Notes under the pieces: model-generated | The model's input: only the letters and a program-made list of their open reading frames with translations | The model's database searches: none | What the model was told of the DNA's origin: nothing | NCBI RefSeq assembly: GCF_042684265.1 | Contig: NZ_JBHULB010000013.1 | Location: 54,250-118,249, forward strand | DNA from: Croceitalea marina | Lineage (GTDB): Bacteria; Bacteroidota; Bacteroidia; Flavobacteriales; Flavobacteriaceae | Direction of reading: 5' to 3' | DNA length: 64,000 nucleotides | In this document: positions 18,904-27,975 of the stretch, piece by piece | How the letters are laid out: the number at the start of each line of letters is the position of its first letter | How positions within the stretch are numbered: position 1 is the stretch's first letter | Position numbers and translations under genes: made by a program

Positions 18904-19911
18904 TTAAAGATTAACCATGGCTTTAATTACCCCCGTCTCTGGTTTTGTAAAAGTTTCGAACACGTCTATCATCTCAGAAAATGCCACTTCATGGGTAATA
19001 AATGAAGTTGTCGGAAATTCTGAAAGAACCGATATTACATGCTCAAAATCTTCTAAGGTTGCATTACGACTACACATAATTGTAGATTCTTTGGCATGTA
19101 TTTTTGGATGCGAATAGGTAAGCTCACCTTTCGAAAGACCAACAAGAACATATCGGCCTCCATGGGCCATATAATCAATTCCGTTTTCGATGGCATTTTT
19201 ATTTCCGGTAGCATCAAAAACAGCCGTTGCCATATCACCACCGGTAATCTCACTTATTCGTTCAAGAGGATCATGCATGATGTTGAACGCATAATCTACT
19301 CCTATATCCTTTCTTGCATAGTCGAGCCTTTTATTATTTGTATCTAAAACGACAACTTTTGCCCCGGCAATTTGGGCCAGTTTAATTATTCCGATGCCTA
19401 TAGGGCCACAACCTACTACTACCACGAATTCACCTTTCTTAATAGCAGCCCTCCTAATGGCGTGAGCTCCTATTGCCAAGGGCTCAACGATTGCCATTTC
19501 ACCATAAGACAGTTCATTGGTTTTGATCAATAAATCAGTTCTGACCACAATCTGTTCTTGCATGCCCCCGTCGGTATGTACACCGAGCACCTCAATATTC
19601 TTGCAGCAATTGGTTTTACCATTTTGGCAAGCGATACACTTTCCGCAGCTCACATATGGCATGATTACTACTTTATCGCCGTTTTCAATTCCCTTTTCAT
19701 TAGCACCTATACCAACAACTTTAGCTGCAAGTTCATGGCCTAAAATTCTTGGATAGGTAAAAAAGGCTTGATTACCCGAAAAAGCATGTAAATCTGTACC
19801 ACAGATTCCGATTTTCTTTATTTCTATAAGCGCCTCCCCATTTTTTGGTACGGGAGCTTCCTTACTTTTTAGTTTAAAAATTTTAGGTTCTTCACAAACG
19901 ATGTATTTCAT
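18904..19911 (-). CDS. Zn-dependent alcohol dehydrogenase, probable L-galactonate 5-dehydrogenase
   Basis: A 335-residue medium-chain dehydrogenase. Catalytic zinc ligands Cys37 (GICGTD) and His59/Glu60 (GHE) are present, as are the four structural-zinc cysteines at about residues 89, 92, 95 and 103. The Rossmann motif is VVVGCGPIGIGI. E. coli LgoD (YjjN) and a Bacteroides enzyme of this type oxidise L-galactonate to D-tagaturonate, exactly the missing link between the lactonase and UxaB encoded in this operon. That assignment is inferred from pathway logic. Other polyol or threonine dehydrogenase activities remain possible. It is the first gene of the eleven-gene unit, 37 bases after a terminator-like hairpin. 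Confidence 0.82.
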   Translation of the reverse strand: MKYIVCEEPKIFKLKSKEAPVPKNGEALIEIKKIGICGTDLHAFSGNQAFFTYPRILGHELAAKVVGIGANEKGIENGDKVVIMPYVSCGKCIACQNGKTNCCKNIEVLGVHTDGGMQEQIVVRTDLLIKTNELSYGEMAIVEPLAIGAHAIRRAAIKKGEFVVVVGCGPIGIGIIKLAQIAGAKVVVLDTNNKRLDYARKDIGVDYAFNIMHDPLERISEITGGDMATAVFDATGNKNAIENGIDYMAHGGRYVLVGLSKGELTYSHPKIHAKESTIMCSRNATLEDFEHVISVLSEFPTTSFITHEVAFSEMIDVFETFTKPETGVIKAMVNL

Positions 19912-19947
19912 ATATTCTTTTTTGAAATCGCTTTACCAAACTTTAAA

Positions 19948-19969
19948 AACGCACCCCTAAGGGTGCGTT
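19948..19969 (-). terminator. Hairpin terminator after the upstream GH29 gene
   Basis: Perfect 9-bp arms (AACGCACCC and GGGTGCGTT) with a 4-base loop. On the reverse strand the hairpin is followed by a run of T. It lies 98 bases after the GH29 stop and 37 bases before the dehydrogenase start. It should end or attenuate transcription between the fucosidase and the catabolic operon. Confidence 0.75.
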
Positions 19970-20066
19970 CTTGTTTAACAAACTTAAATTCACTAACTCA
20001 AAAACTATTCTCTTAGATTACCGAGAAAGACTCTTAAACTCTTATTAATCCCTAAATTTTTTATTA

Positions 20067-21620
20067 TCATGATTGTAATCGAATCTTTAATGTGTACGCA
20101 TAATCTCCTACTTTATCATCTAATCCTTTGATCACTAAACCCTTTTCTGTATGTGAAAAAGACACTTCATTTTTACTGCCCAACAAGCTCACTTCTTTAA
20201 CCGTAACATCGTTTAAATACTTTGAGCCTTTTGCCAAAGAAGCTATATTGACTTCGCCTTCAGCAGGCCAATCAAGCATGATTGCATAAAGCACTCCATC
20301 TTTTTCCGTAAAGCGGATATCGGCGTGGGTAAAACTCTTTTCTCCTTTATTCTCACTCATATACCCCCCTGAAACTTGGGTAGGTCCTTCACCAAATGTT
20401 TTCCAATGTGAAGTTTCATAAATCGCTTCTCCATTAATATCTAACCAAGCTCCTATTTCCATAAGAATATTGCGCTGATCATCTGGTATCGTTCCATCTG
20501 ATTTTGGGCCTACGTTTAATAAAAGATTACCGTTTTTACTTACAATATCCACTAGATCATCAACAAGTGAGTTGGAGGTCTTAGACTCCCAATTGGTCAC
20601 ATAACACCAAGAATTTTTGCCAATAGAAGTATCGGTCTGCCAAGGTAATTTTCGAATTCCGGGCAATTTGCCACGCTCTAGATCGTACACCACCGTTCCT
20701 TCTGGAAAAGCCTCGTGATATAGGTTCTTATCGTTGATTACAACTTCTTTACCCCATTCTTTGCCCTTGTTGTAATAATAAGAGGCCAGTTTTGGTCTGT
20801 AGGCTTCGAAATCTGGTATGTCCACATAAAAATCTAACCATAAAATATCGGGTTGATAGTTATCTATTAGATCCGTAGTGCGGTTCCACCAGCGTTTTTT
20901 AAATTTTTCAGAAACTGGCTCGGTAACATCAGTTCCCTTAGAGCTATACAAATCGGCATATTCAGAATCCACCGTATCAAAGTGATTTTTTTTATTATAA
21001 AAAGACCAATTGAATGCAAAATGTGTGGAGGCCCCCATAATAAGCCCTTGTTTACGCCCTTCTTGAAACAATTCCCTTAGCACATCACGTTTTGGCCCCA
21101 TTTCTACAGCATTCCAACGGGTCGTATTCGATTTATACATGGCAAAACCATCGTGATGATCCGCTACCGGAATAACATACCTAGCACCAGAACTTTTAAA
21201 CAGAGAAATCCATTCTACCGGATTAAATTTTTCTGCCTTGAACATGGGCACAAAGTCTTTGTAACCAAATTCTTTGGGATCACCCCATTCTTTCTTATGA
21301 TGCAAATACTCTTTTGTTGGGCCATCGTGCAGAACCTTTAATTGCGCCGAAAAATTTGCCGTATCCATATACATCTGTCGTGGATACCATTCTGAACCAA
21401 ATGCCGGCACACTATAAACGCCCCAGTGGATAAAAATTCCAAACTTTTGCTCATTAAACCAAGCAGGGTCTTTGTAATTTGCTTTTATAGATTCCCAATT
21501 GGGTTCCATTAAAACTTCTTCGTGGGTAAGCTCTTTGCGCTCGGTTGTCGAATCTTTACAAGAAGACCCCGTAAGTGAAACCACAAACAAGAAAAGAATG
21601 AAATAGTTAGTATTGCTCAT
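20067..21620 (-). CDS. GH29-family alpha-L-fucosidase-like lipoprotein (second copy)
   Basis: 517 residues with lipobox LTGSSC (Cys21). The GH29 motifs are IFIHWGVYSVPAFGSEW, DHHDGFAMY and PDILWLDFYVD with nucleophile Asp263. It is a clear paralogue of the GH29 encoded at 12464-14008 but differs through the barrel loops, so it probably handles another linkage or a sulfated or branched oligosaccharide. It is its own transcription unit, ended by the hairpin at 19948-19969. The 199 bases upstream, before the third sulfatase gene, are AT-rich and contain no gene I can support. Substrate (fucose or L-galactose) is undetermined. Confidence 0.9.
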   Translation of the reverse strand: MSNTNYFILFLFVVSLTGSSCKDSTTERKELTHEEVLMEPNWESIKANYKDPAWFNEQKFGIFIHWGVYSVPAFGSEWYPRQMYMDTANFSAQLKVLHDGPTKEYLHHKKEWGDPKEFGYKDFVPMFKAEKFNPVEWISLFKSSGARYVIPVADHHDGFAMYKSNTTRWNAVEMGPKRDVLRELFQEGRKQGLIMGASTHFAFNWSFYNKKNHFDTVDSEYADLYSSKGTDVTEPVSEKFKKRWWNRTTDLIDNYQPDILWLDFYVDIPDFEAYRPKLASYYYNKGKEWGKEVVINDKNLYHEAFPEGTVVYDLERGKLPGIRKLPWQTDTSIGKNSWCYVTNWESKTSNSLVDDLVDIVSKNGNLLLNVGPKSDGTIPDDQRNILMEIGAWLDINGEAIYETSHWKTFGEGPTQVSGGYMSENKGEKSFTHADIRFTEKDGVLYAIMLDWPAEGEVNIASLAKGSKYLNDVTVKEVSLLGSKNEVSFSHTEKGLVIKGLDDKVGDYAYTLKIRLQS

Positions 21621-21819
21621 TAATCAGTTAGCTGATAAGACCGTCAGGTTGGTTAGCAATGCTAAATTCTTTTTTTTAGAATGGAAGGATAATGTTGATT
21701 GTTTAAAATATTACCACAAATGGTTTCGAGATAATTTTATTTAATCAAATAGGTCTTAACTAACATAAATACAAGGAAATAAGCGATTTTCGGAAATAAA
21801 AAATAATTCAAAAAAATCT

Positions 21820-23373
21820 TTAGAGCAATTTGATACTATCCAATGCCCTCTGCATTTGAGCGACCCTTTCTGGAAATTTTTCGGCCAGATTATGCTTTTC
21901 CCAAGGGTCATTTTTTAAGTCAAACAATTGTGGTTCGTACATATGGCCACCATCTATTCCCTTACCTTCTATCCAATTGGGTAGGGGCTTAGATTTAGCC
22001 ATTGGCGCAATATATTTCATGAAGTTTTCACGTAAAGAAAGTGTATACGATTCTTCCACCAGTATGTCGCGACCTTTGGCGTTAGCATTCATGATAACAT
22101 TAGAAACATCAAAACCATCTTTTGCTATTTCAATTGGAAGTTTACTATCCGTAATTTTTGCCAAAGAAACTATTAAGTCTACTTGGCTCCAAAGTGCCGC
22201 AGTAGTATCGGGCCGTATTTTATTCTTCCAATAAGTAATTGTAGGCACACGTGTACCAGCTTCATAAACACTATATTTTCCACCGCGATAACCACCTGAA
22301 GGCTTATGAGAACCTAATTCTTCTGCAGCTCCGTCTTCATATCCATCATTTAAAACTGGCCCGTTATCACTAGTAAAAATAACAAGGGTATTCTCTAACT
22401 TACCCGTCGCCTCGAGCGCTTTCATAACTTGACCTGTCATCCAGTCCATTTGTACAATGGCATCTCCTCTGAGACCCATTTTACTCTTGCCAAGAAATCT
22501 ATTATTCGGAACTCTTGGAACGTGGATATCATGAAAGGAAAAAAACAAAAAGAACGGTTCACCATCTGATGTTTTCATGAAATCTATGGCTTTTTGGGTA
22601 AGAATATCAGGGAAGTCTTCATCTTTCCACCAGGCAGATTCGGCTCCGTCCATATAACCTATTCTACTAACTCCATTGATTATCGTACCGCTATGTTGTG
22701 GGTCGGCAGCTTGTCGTAACCTTTCGGGATTATCTGTTCCGGTTTGTACATCGCCAACTTTATTTGCGTAGCTTACGATGAGTGGTTTATCTTCTTTTGA
22801 GGCGCCGACAATGGAATTGTTTTCAACATATACAGTGGGTACCCTATCACCTGTTGATGGTATTAAAAAACTATAGTCAAAGCCAACCTCTTTCGGGCCA
22901 GGTGAAATGTCTTTATTCCAATCTAAATTACCATCTCCTAGGCCTAAATGCCATTTTCCAACAACCGCGGTTCTATACCCGTTGTGTTGGAGCATTTTTG
23001 GTAAGGTCATTTTATTTGTATCTATAATCAATGGGGCATCTCCCGGCAAAACCGCAGCTTGGTTTCGAAATGCATATTCACCTGTCAACAATGCATATCG
23101 AGAAGGTGTACAAGTAGCGGAACTGGAATGGGAATCGGTATGACGAATTCCCCCTTTAGCCAATAGATCTACATTGGGTGTTTCAACATTTTGCGCTCCA
23201 TAGCAACCTAAGTCACCGTAACCAAGGTCATCTACATAAAATATAATGATGTTAGGATTTTTTTCCTGCTCTATTTTTTTCTTCTGTTTTGAGTCTTCAA
23301 CGACATCAAGACAAGAAGCATTAAGGAATAAAAATATGGAACAGATACTACAAAAAAACTTTCCTTTTATCAT
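21820..23373 (-). CDS. Arylsulfatase-type sulfatase (S1), lipoprotein
   Basis: About 517 residues from the ATG at 23373. The frame extends to 23418, but starting at 23373 gives a proper lipoprotein signal (FFCSICSIFLFLNASC, Cys21). Metal block IIIFYVDDLGYGD and maturation motif CTPSRYALLTG (Cys88) are intact, and IFTSDNGPVLNDG supplies the second metal site. HKPSGGYRGGKYSVYEAGTRVP matches the arylsulfatase A-like subfamily more closely than the two forward sulfatases do. It lies at the upstream edge of the sugar locus, transcribed with the GH29 genes. The sulfate position is unknown. Confidence 0.92.
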   Translation of the reverse strand: MIKGKFFCSICSIFLFLNASCLDVVEDSKQKKKIEQEKNPNIIIFYVDDLGYGDLGCYGAQNVETPNVDLLAKGGIRHTDSHSSSATCTPSRYALLTGEYAFRNQAAVLPGDAPLIIDTNKMTLPKMLQHNGYRTAVVGKWHLGLGDGNLDWNKDISPGPKEVGFDYSFLIPSTGDRVPTVYVENNSIVGASKEDKPLIVSYANKVGDVQTGTDNPERLRQAADPQHSGTIINGVSRIGYMDGAESAWWKDEDFPDILTQKAIDFMKTSDGEPFFLFFSFHDIHVPRVPNNRFLGKSKMGLRGDAIVQMDWMTGQVMKALEATGKLENTLVIFTSDNGPVLNDGYEDGAAEELGSHKPSGGYRGGKYSVYEAGTRVPTITYWKNKIRPDTTAALWSQVDLIVSLAKITDSKLPIEIAKDGFDVSNVIMNANAKGRDILVEESYTLSLRENFMKYIAPMAKSKPLPNWIEGKGIDGGHMYEPQLFDLKNDPWEKHNLAEKFPERVAQMQRALDSIKLL

Positions 23374-23600
23374 TATTTGGTAGATTATAGTTCTTTTAAG
23401 AAACTTCATTGTACCCATTTACAAGATTACAATAAACCCTAAAAAATTATCTTTCTTAAACTAAGTAACAGTTTTAAACAATACCCACAAGATTCTGATT
23501 TGAACTTGATTTATCACTTTCAAATGTTTTATTATCTAATTTAAATGTTCTTTAGAGTATTTTTCAACACTTTCATCTTTAATAATTACGTTGATATCTG

Positions 23601-26600
23601 CTAATCCCCAATAGCATTATTCATTCGCTTTTTGGCAAATTGTTCTTTATTTCCTGTTTTCATATCGGCATATCTAGGATCGGGAATATAGTCTTGCTTT
23701 TGCATTTTAATGACTTCGATACTCAAAAAACCAAATTCACTGACTACTTTACCGTAAAAACGATAGATTCCCTTGCCCCTGAAATGATACTTGGCTGCAA
23801 CCGGTGGAAAAAGCACGGTATCAAAGACTTCACCATACTGATCTAACAGTGTAGCAAAATGCATCCGTTTTCCTGTATGGGTGCTTGTGTTTTTCACGGT
23901 AACCAAATACCCATAAATATCAATATGCCTATTTAAGTACTTTTGAAGATCTTGCTGTCCATTCGCACTTTTAGGTTGTTCTAAAAGAAGCTCAAAAGGA
24001 CTACACAAGGGGAAGCCTAAAAGCTCCCACTGTTCGAAAGCGTTTTCTGTATTTGTAGCATATAACTTCGGAATTTCAAACTTTTGATGCTTGGCCGTGA
24101 AAAGTTTAGGGTGAGATGAACGTTTGTTTTTTGAAAGTAGCAAGTGAGCTTTCCATAATAATTCGTGTTTGTTGACTTGAGTGAACCTAAAAGCATCTAT
24201 TCTAATAAGAATACTCAACTGCTCTATCGAAATAATGACACGGTCCAAAAAATCTTCAAGCGATAGAAACATTCCTGCCGCTGTGCGTTCTTTTATGATA
24301 CGCTCCATAACACGCTGCTCTAGATCACGTAAATACATCATTCCTAAATAAATAGACTTTCCATAAATCACATTAACAATTTGACTCTGGTTAATGCAAG
24401 GCGGGTGTATCGTTGCCCCCATCATACGGGCATCGTGCACGTAAAATTCAGAACGGTAAAATCCGCCACCATTGTTAAGTACTGCAACCATATATTCCAA
24501 TGGAAAGTAGGCTCTTAGAAATAAGCTCTGATAGCTTTCTACCGCATAAGATGCCGAATGGCCCTTTGCGAAAGCATAGCCCGCAAAACTGGCTACTTGA
24601 TACCATATCTCATTGATCAGTTTTTCATCATATCCCTTTCGGAGGCAATTGGTCCGAAACTTGGCCTTTACTTTTTCAAACTCTTCTCTAGACCTAAACT
24701 TGCCGCTCATTCCCCTTCGCAGAACATCGGCTTCACCAAGCGTTAAACCTGCAAAATAATGGGCTACCTTAATCACATCTTCTTGGTATACCATAACCCC
24801 GTAGGTATCTGGCATAATACTCAACATCACAGGATGCCCCTTTTCTTCTGCCCTACCAGAATTACGATGTCTCAGAATATATTCTCGCATCATTCCGCTT
24901 TTTGCAACACCGGGGCGTATAATTGAACTCGCTGCGACCAAACCTAGATAATTATCTACCTCTAACTTTTTAAGTAACATACGCATAGCAGGAGATTCCA
25001 CATAAAAACAACCTATACACTGTGCCGTTTTTATTAAATTATTAATAACGGGGTCTTTATAAAATTCTGAAACATTGTGAATATCAAAATTTGCTTTATC
25101 TGGCTGATTCTGTTTTACGATGGCTACGGTATCCTTTATTTTTCCTAAGCCCCGCTGTGCGAGAATATCGAACTTGAATAGGCCCACATCTTCTGCAATG
25201 ACCATATCAAAATGCACTGTAGCGAAACCCTTTGGGGGCAGAAAAGTGGCAGAAAAATGCTGCAAAGGCTTTTCACTGATAAGAATACCACTTGCATGAA
25301 CACTCACATAATTGGGCATCCCTTCAATCAGCTTTCCATACTTAAGTACGAGTCTGGCCATACTATCCATACTCGAAGAGACACCTTTGCCTTCACTTAG
25401 TGCATCTATCTCTTCTTTAGGCAGCCCGAAAACCTTGCCCAGTTCTCGTACCACGCCTTTGTACTTGAACGTAACATAGGTGCCGACAAGGGCAACATGG
25501 TCAAAACGGTCAAAAATATAGCGGGTCATGGCCTCACGGTCTCGCCAAGAAAAATCAATATCAAAATCTGGGGGATTGGCACGGTATAAATTGATGAAGC
25601 GCTCAAAATATAAATCTAGCGCTATAGGATCTACATCTGTAATATAAAGCAGGTAGGCCACAATACTATTGGCTCCACTACCTCGGCCTACATAGTAAAA
25701 CCCTTGTTTGCGAGCCTCAGCCGTAATATCCCAATTGATAAGAAAGTAGGATACAAAGTTCTTGGCCTTAATAAGCTCCAGTTCTTTTTTAAGCCTTTCT
25801 TCAATTACATGGGATATTTTTCCCTTGTAGCGCATGGGCAAACCCTTCATGCATAGATTTTCCAATAAACGCTCATCCTCTTCCCTGCTACTACTATAAA
25901 ACTTTAGATTTTGAGAATCTCGATCGACAGAAAAATCAAAATCAATACTGCATTCGTTAAGTAAGCGTTCGGTATTTTCAAGGATATAGGTATGTTCAGA
26001 AAAAGCCTTGGTCAAATTCTCTAAGGGATGCATTTTTTCATCTTCATTGGCAACTTCACTATCATCAAGTTTACTTAGTAAAACGTTGTTAGCTATGGCC
26101 CGTAACAATCTGTGGGCATTAAAATCACGCTTATTTCTAAAAGTTACCCGTTGCAGTACCACTAACTTATTGGTATATCTTTTTAATCTTGAAAAAGGAA
26201 GCCGTCTTAAATCTTTTGTAGAAATCCCGATAAATTCGTGCGCTAAAAACTCCTCTTTGTCACTTAAGAGTATCGCCTCAAAAGGATAGACCACAAAAAT
26301 ACTTTTAAAAGTAGGTGCGTGTATGGGTATCTCAATTTTATGATGGAGATGGTATGATAAAAACTCGTTCAATTCTTGGTAACCTTTATTATTTCTAGCA
26401 ATACCAACAAAGCATTGATCAACTCCATTTCTAAAATCAATACCTAAAATAGGTTTAACGCTATACTTAGGAGCTTCTCTAACAAAATTCAAACAGGCCG
26501 AAGTGTTGTTGATATCGGTTAGCACCAATTGCTTAACGTCATTTTCTTGAGCTAGATGCAGTAAGTCTTTTTCAGAAAAAGTTCCGAATCGTAAACTATA

Positions 26601-26630
26601 GTATGTATGGCAATTGAGATAGATAGCAAT
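23601..26630 (-). CDS. dnaE2: Error-prone DNA polymerase III alpha subunit (DnaE2-like) with apparent non-AUG start
   Basis: A C-family polymerase of roughly 1000 residues, shorter than replicative DnaE. A PHP domain is followed by the palm (PPDFDIDFSWRDREAM), fingers (VMVYQEDVIKVA, LRRGMSGK, GYAFAKGHSASYA) and a C-terminal OB-fold region. The usual automatic start is the UUG at 26528, inside PHP. Upstream codons still encode the conserved N-terminus (YLNCHTYYSLRFGTFSE), yet this stretch has no ATG, GTG or TTG before an in-frame TAG at 26652-26654. ATT at 26630-26628 or ATC at 26624-26622 are candidates. The gene follows dinB by 11 bases and probably works with it in translesion synthesis. 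Confidence 0.85.
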   Translation of the reverse strand: MAIYLNCHTYYSLRFGTFSEKDLLHLAQENDVKQLVLTDINNTSACLNFVREAPKYSVKPILGIDFRNGVDQCFVGIARNNKGYQELNEFLSYHLHHKIEIPIHAPTFKSIFVVYPFEAILLSDKEEFLAHEFIGISTKDLRRLPFSRLKRYTNKLVVLQRVTFRNKRDFNAHRLLRAIANNVLLSKLDDSEVANEDEKMHPLENLTKAFSEHTYILENTERLLNECSIDFDFSVDRDSQNLKFYSSSREEDERLLENLCMKGLPMRYKGKISHVIEERLKKELELIKAKNFVSYFLINWDITAEARKQGFYYVGRGSGANSIVAYLLYITDVDPIALDLYFERFINLYRANPPDFDIDFSWRDREAMTRYIFDRFDHVALVGTYVTFKYKGVVRELGKVFGLPKEEIDALSEGKGVSSSMDSMARLVLKYGKLIEGMPNYVSVHASGILISEKPLQHFSATFLPPKGFATVHFDMVIAEDVGLFKFDILAQRGLGKIKDTVAIVKQNQPDKANFDIHNVSEFYKDPVINNLIKTAQCIGCFYVESPAMRMLLKKLEVDNYLGLVAASSIIRPGVAKSGMMREYILRHRNSGRAEEKGHPVMLSIMPDTYGVMVYQEDVIKVAHYFAGLTLGEADVLRRGMSGKFRSREEFEKVKAKFRTNCLRKGYDEKLINEIWYQVASFAGYAFAKGHSASYAVESYQSLFLRAYFPLEYMVAVLNNGGGFYRSEFYVHDARMMGATIHPPCINQSQIVNVIYGKSIYLGMMYLRDLEQRVMERIIKERTAAGMFLSLEDFLDRVIISIEQLSILIRIDAFRFTQVNKHELLWKAHLLLSKNKRSSHPKLFTAKHQKFEIPKLYATNTENAFEQWELLGFPLCSPFELLLEQPKSANGQQDLQKYLNRHIDIYGYLVTVKNTSTHTGKRMHFATLLDQYGEVFDTVLFPPVAAKYHFRGKGIYRFYGKVVSEFGFLSIEVIKMQKQDYIPDPRYADMKTGNKEQFAKKRMNNAIGD

Positions 26631-26641
26631 CTTAGATTTAC

Positions 26642-27856
26642 TTATTGTTTTCTATGCGCCAAAACTATCGGAGGTTGGCCATTAAAAGGGTTATGCATTC
26701 TGCCAATGGTTTTTGCACCCATAGCCGATGCCCTAAAAACCGAGCGGTCTCCATAACGGGTGCGTACATGATCCATCGCCTTGTACAGGTTCAATGCCTC
26801 CTCAGTGTCGTCAAAAAGATTGATCTGATAATTGCCCGACACCAAATGACTAAAACGAATTCCTACCAAGCGCACCAACATACGTTTGTTGTACAACGAA
26901 TCAAATAAACCCATAATCTTAGGAATAAGAATATGGTCTGCACTCGTATAGGGAATACGCATTTGTTTAGAATAGGTGTTAAAATCTGAATACCTGATCT
27001 TAACCGCGATACATGCCGTAAGCTTTTCTCCACGGCGTAATTGAAAAGCCAGATTTTCTGCCATTGCCAATAGAATACCACGAAGTTTTATTACATCTAT
27101 CGTATCACGGTCAAACGTACGCTCATTTGAAATGGACTTTCGCTCATGAAACGGAATTACCGGGGTATTATCCAATCCATTTGCTCTTTTCCAAATAATC
27201 CCTCCATTAGCTCCAAGGACTCTTTTCATAATATCCACCGGCATCTCTTGTATGGTCTTTACTTGTCGAATACCAAGATTTCGAAGCGTTTGATAAGTCT
27301 TATCACCTACCATGGGTATTTTTTTTACGGAAAGAGGCGCCAAAAACGGTTTCTCATAACCAAAGTCTATCTTTAACTGATTATTGGGTTTGGCCTCATT
27401 AGTAGCCACTTTAGACACTACTTTATTTACCGAAAGTCCAAAAGATATGGGCAACCCGGTTTCTTGTATAATTTTTTGGCGCAGCTCAGAGGCATATTTA
27501 TAACTACCGAAAAAGCGGTCCATTCCAGAGAGGTCGGCATAAAATTCATCAATACTCGATTTTTCAAATACAGGCACTGCCTCTTTTATAATCTCGGTAA
27601 CATCGTCAGAAAATCTACTGTAAGTACCTGCATTTCCCTTAATGACCCTAGCTTCAGGACATAGTTCCCTTGCCATTCTCATGGGCATGCCCGAATGAAT
27701 ACCATAACCTCTGGTTTCATAACTACAGGCAGCTACGACACCTCTGTCGGTAATACCACCTACCAATAATGGCACGTTCTGTAGCTCGGAGTTTAGCCTG
27801 CGTTCCACGGATACAAAAAAAGTATCCAAATCCAAATGTAAAATGGTCTTGTTCAC
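26642..27856 (-). CDS. dinB: Y-family DNA polymerase IV-type (DinB/ImuB-like)
   Basis: 404 residues with Y-family motifs: the first metal-binding block HLDLDTFFVSVE, the steric-gate region, SSIDEFYADLSG with catalytic Asp and Glu, and the helix-hairpin-helix thumb KIPMVGDKTYQTLRNLGI. The little-finger domain is complete. The catalytic acidic residues look intact, so it should be an active polymerase rather than an ImuB-type accessory protein. The gene is directly followed by dnaE2, the arrangement of damage-inducible mutagenesis cassettes. Two direct repeats 25 to 57 bases upstream of the ATG may be its operator. No lexA/umuD-like regulator gene is visible beside it. Confidence 0.92.
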   Translation of the reverse strand: MNKTILHLDLDTFFVSVERRLNSELQNVPLLVGGITDRGVVAACSYETRGYGIHSGMPMRMARELCPEARVIKGNAGTYSRFSDDVTEIIKEAVPVFEKSSIDEFYADLSGMDRFFGSYKYASELRQKIIQETGLPISFGLSVNKVVSKVATNEAKPNNQLKIDFGYEKPFLAPLSVKKIPMVGDKTYQTLRNLGIRQVKTIQEMPVDIMKRVLGANGGIIWKRANGLDNTPVIPFHERKSISNERTFDRDTIDVIKLRGILLAMAENLAFQLRRGEKLTACIAVKIRYSDFNTYSKQMRIPYTSADHILIPKIMGLFDSLYNKRMLVRLVGIRFSHLVSGNYQINLFDDTEEALNLYKAMDHVRTRYGDRSVFRASAMGAKTIGRMHNPFNGQPPIVLAHRKQ

Positions 27857-27880
27857 TATTTCAAAAAAGGATAGCTAATT

Positions 27881-27913
27881 TATGGATTATTTCCTATTTT
27901 ATGGATTTTTTCC
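27881..27913 (-). promoter_or_regulatory. Paired direct repeats upstream of dinB, candidate operator
   Basis: TATGGATTATTTCC (27881-27894) and TATGGATTTTTTCC (27900-27913) differ at one base and are spaced 19 bases start to start, close to two helical turns. They lie just upstream of the dinB start. They may bind a damage-responsive repressor of the dinB-dnaE2 operon. The binding protein is unknown. Confidence 0.45.
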
Positions 27914-27975
27914 AATAATATGTGATTAAAAAACATCAATACCAATCTAAAAATTTTTGATTTTAGCATTAAGCA

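Noticed and set aside
26528..26528. UUG codon as the start of dnaE2
   Set aside because: Conserved PHP-domain residues are encoded upstream of it in the same frame, so it is internal.
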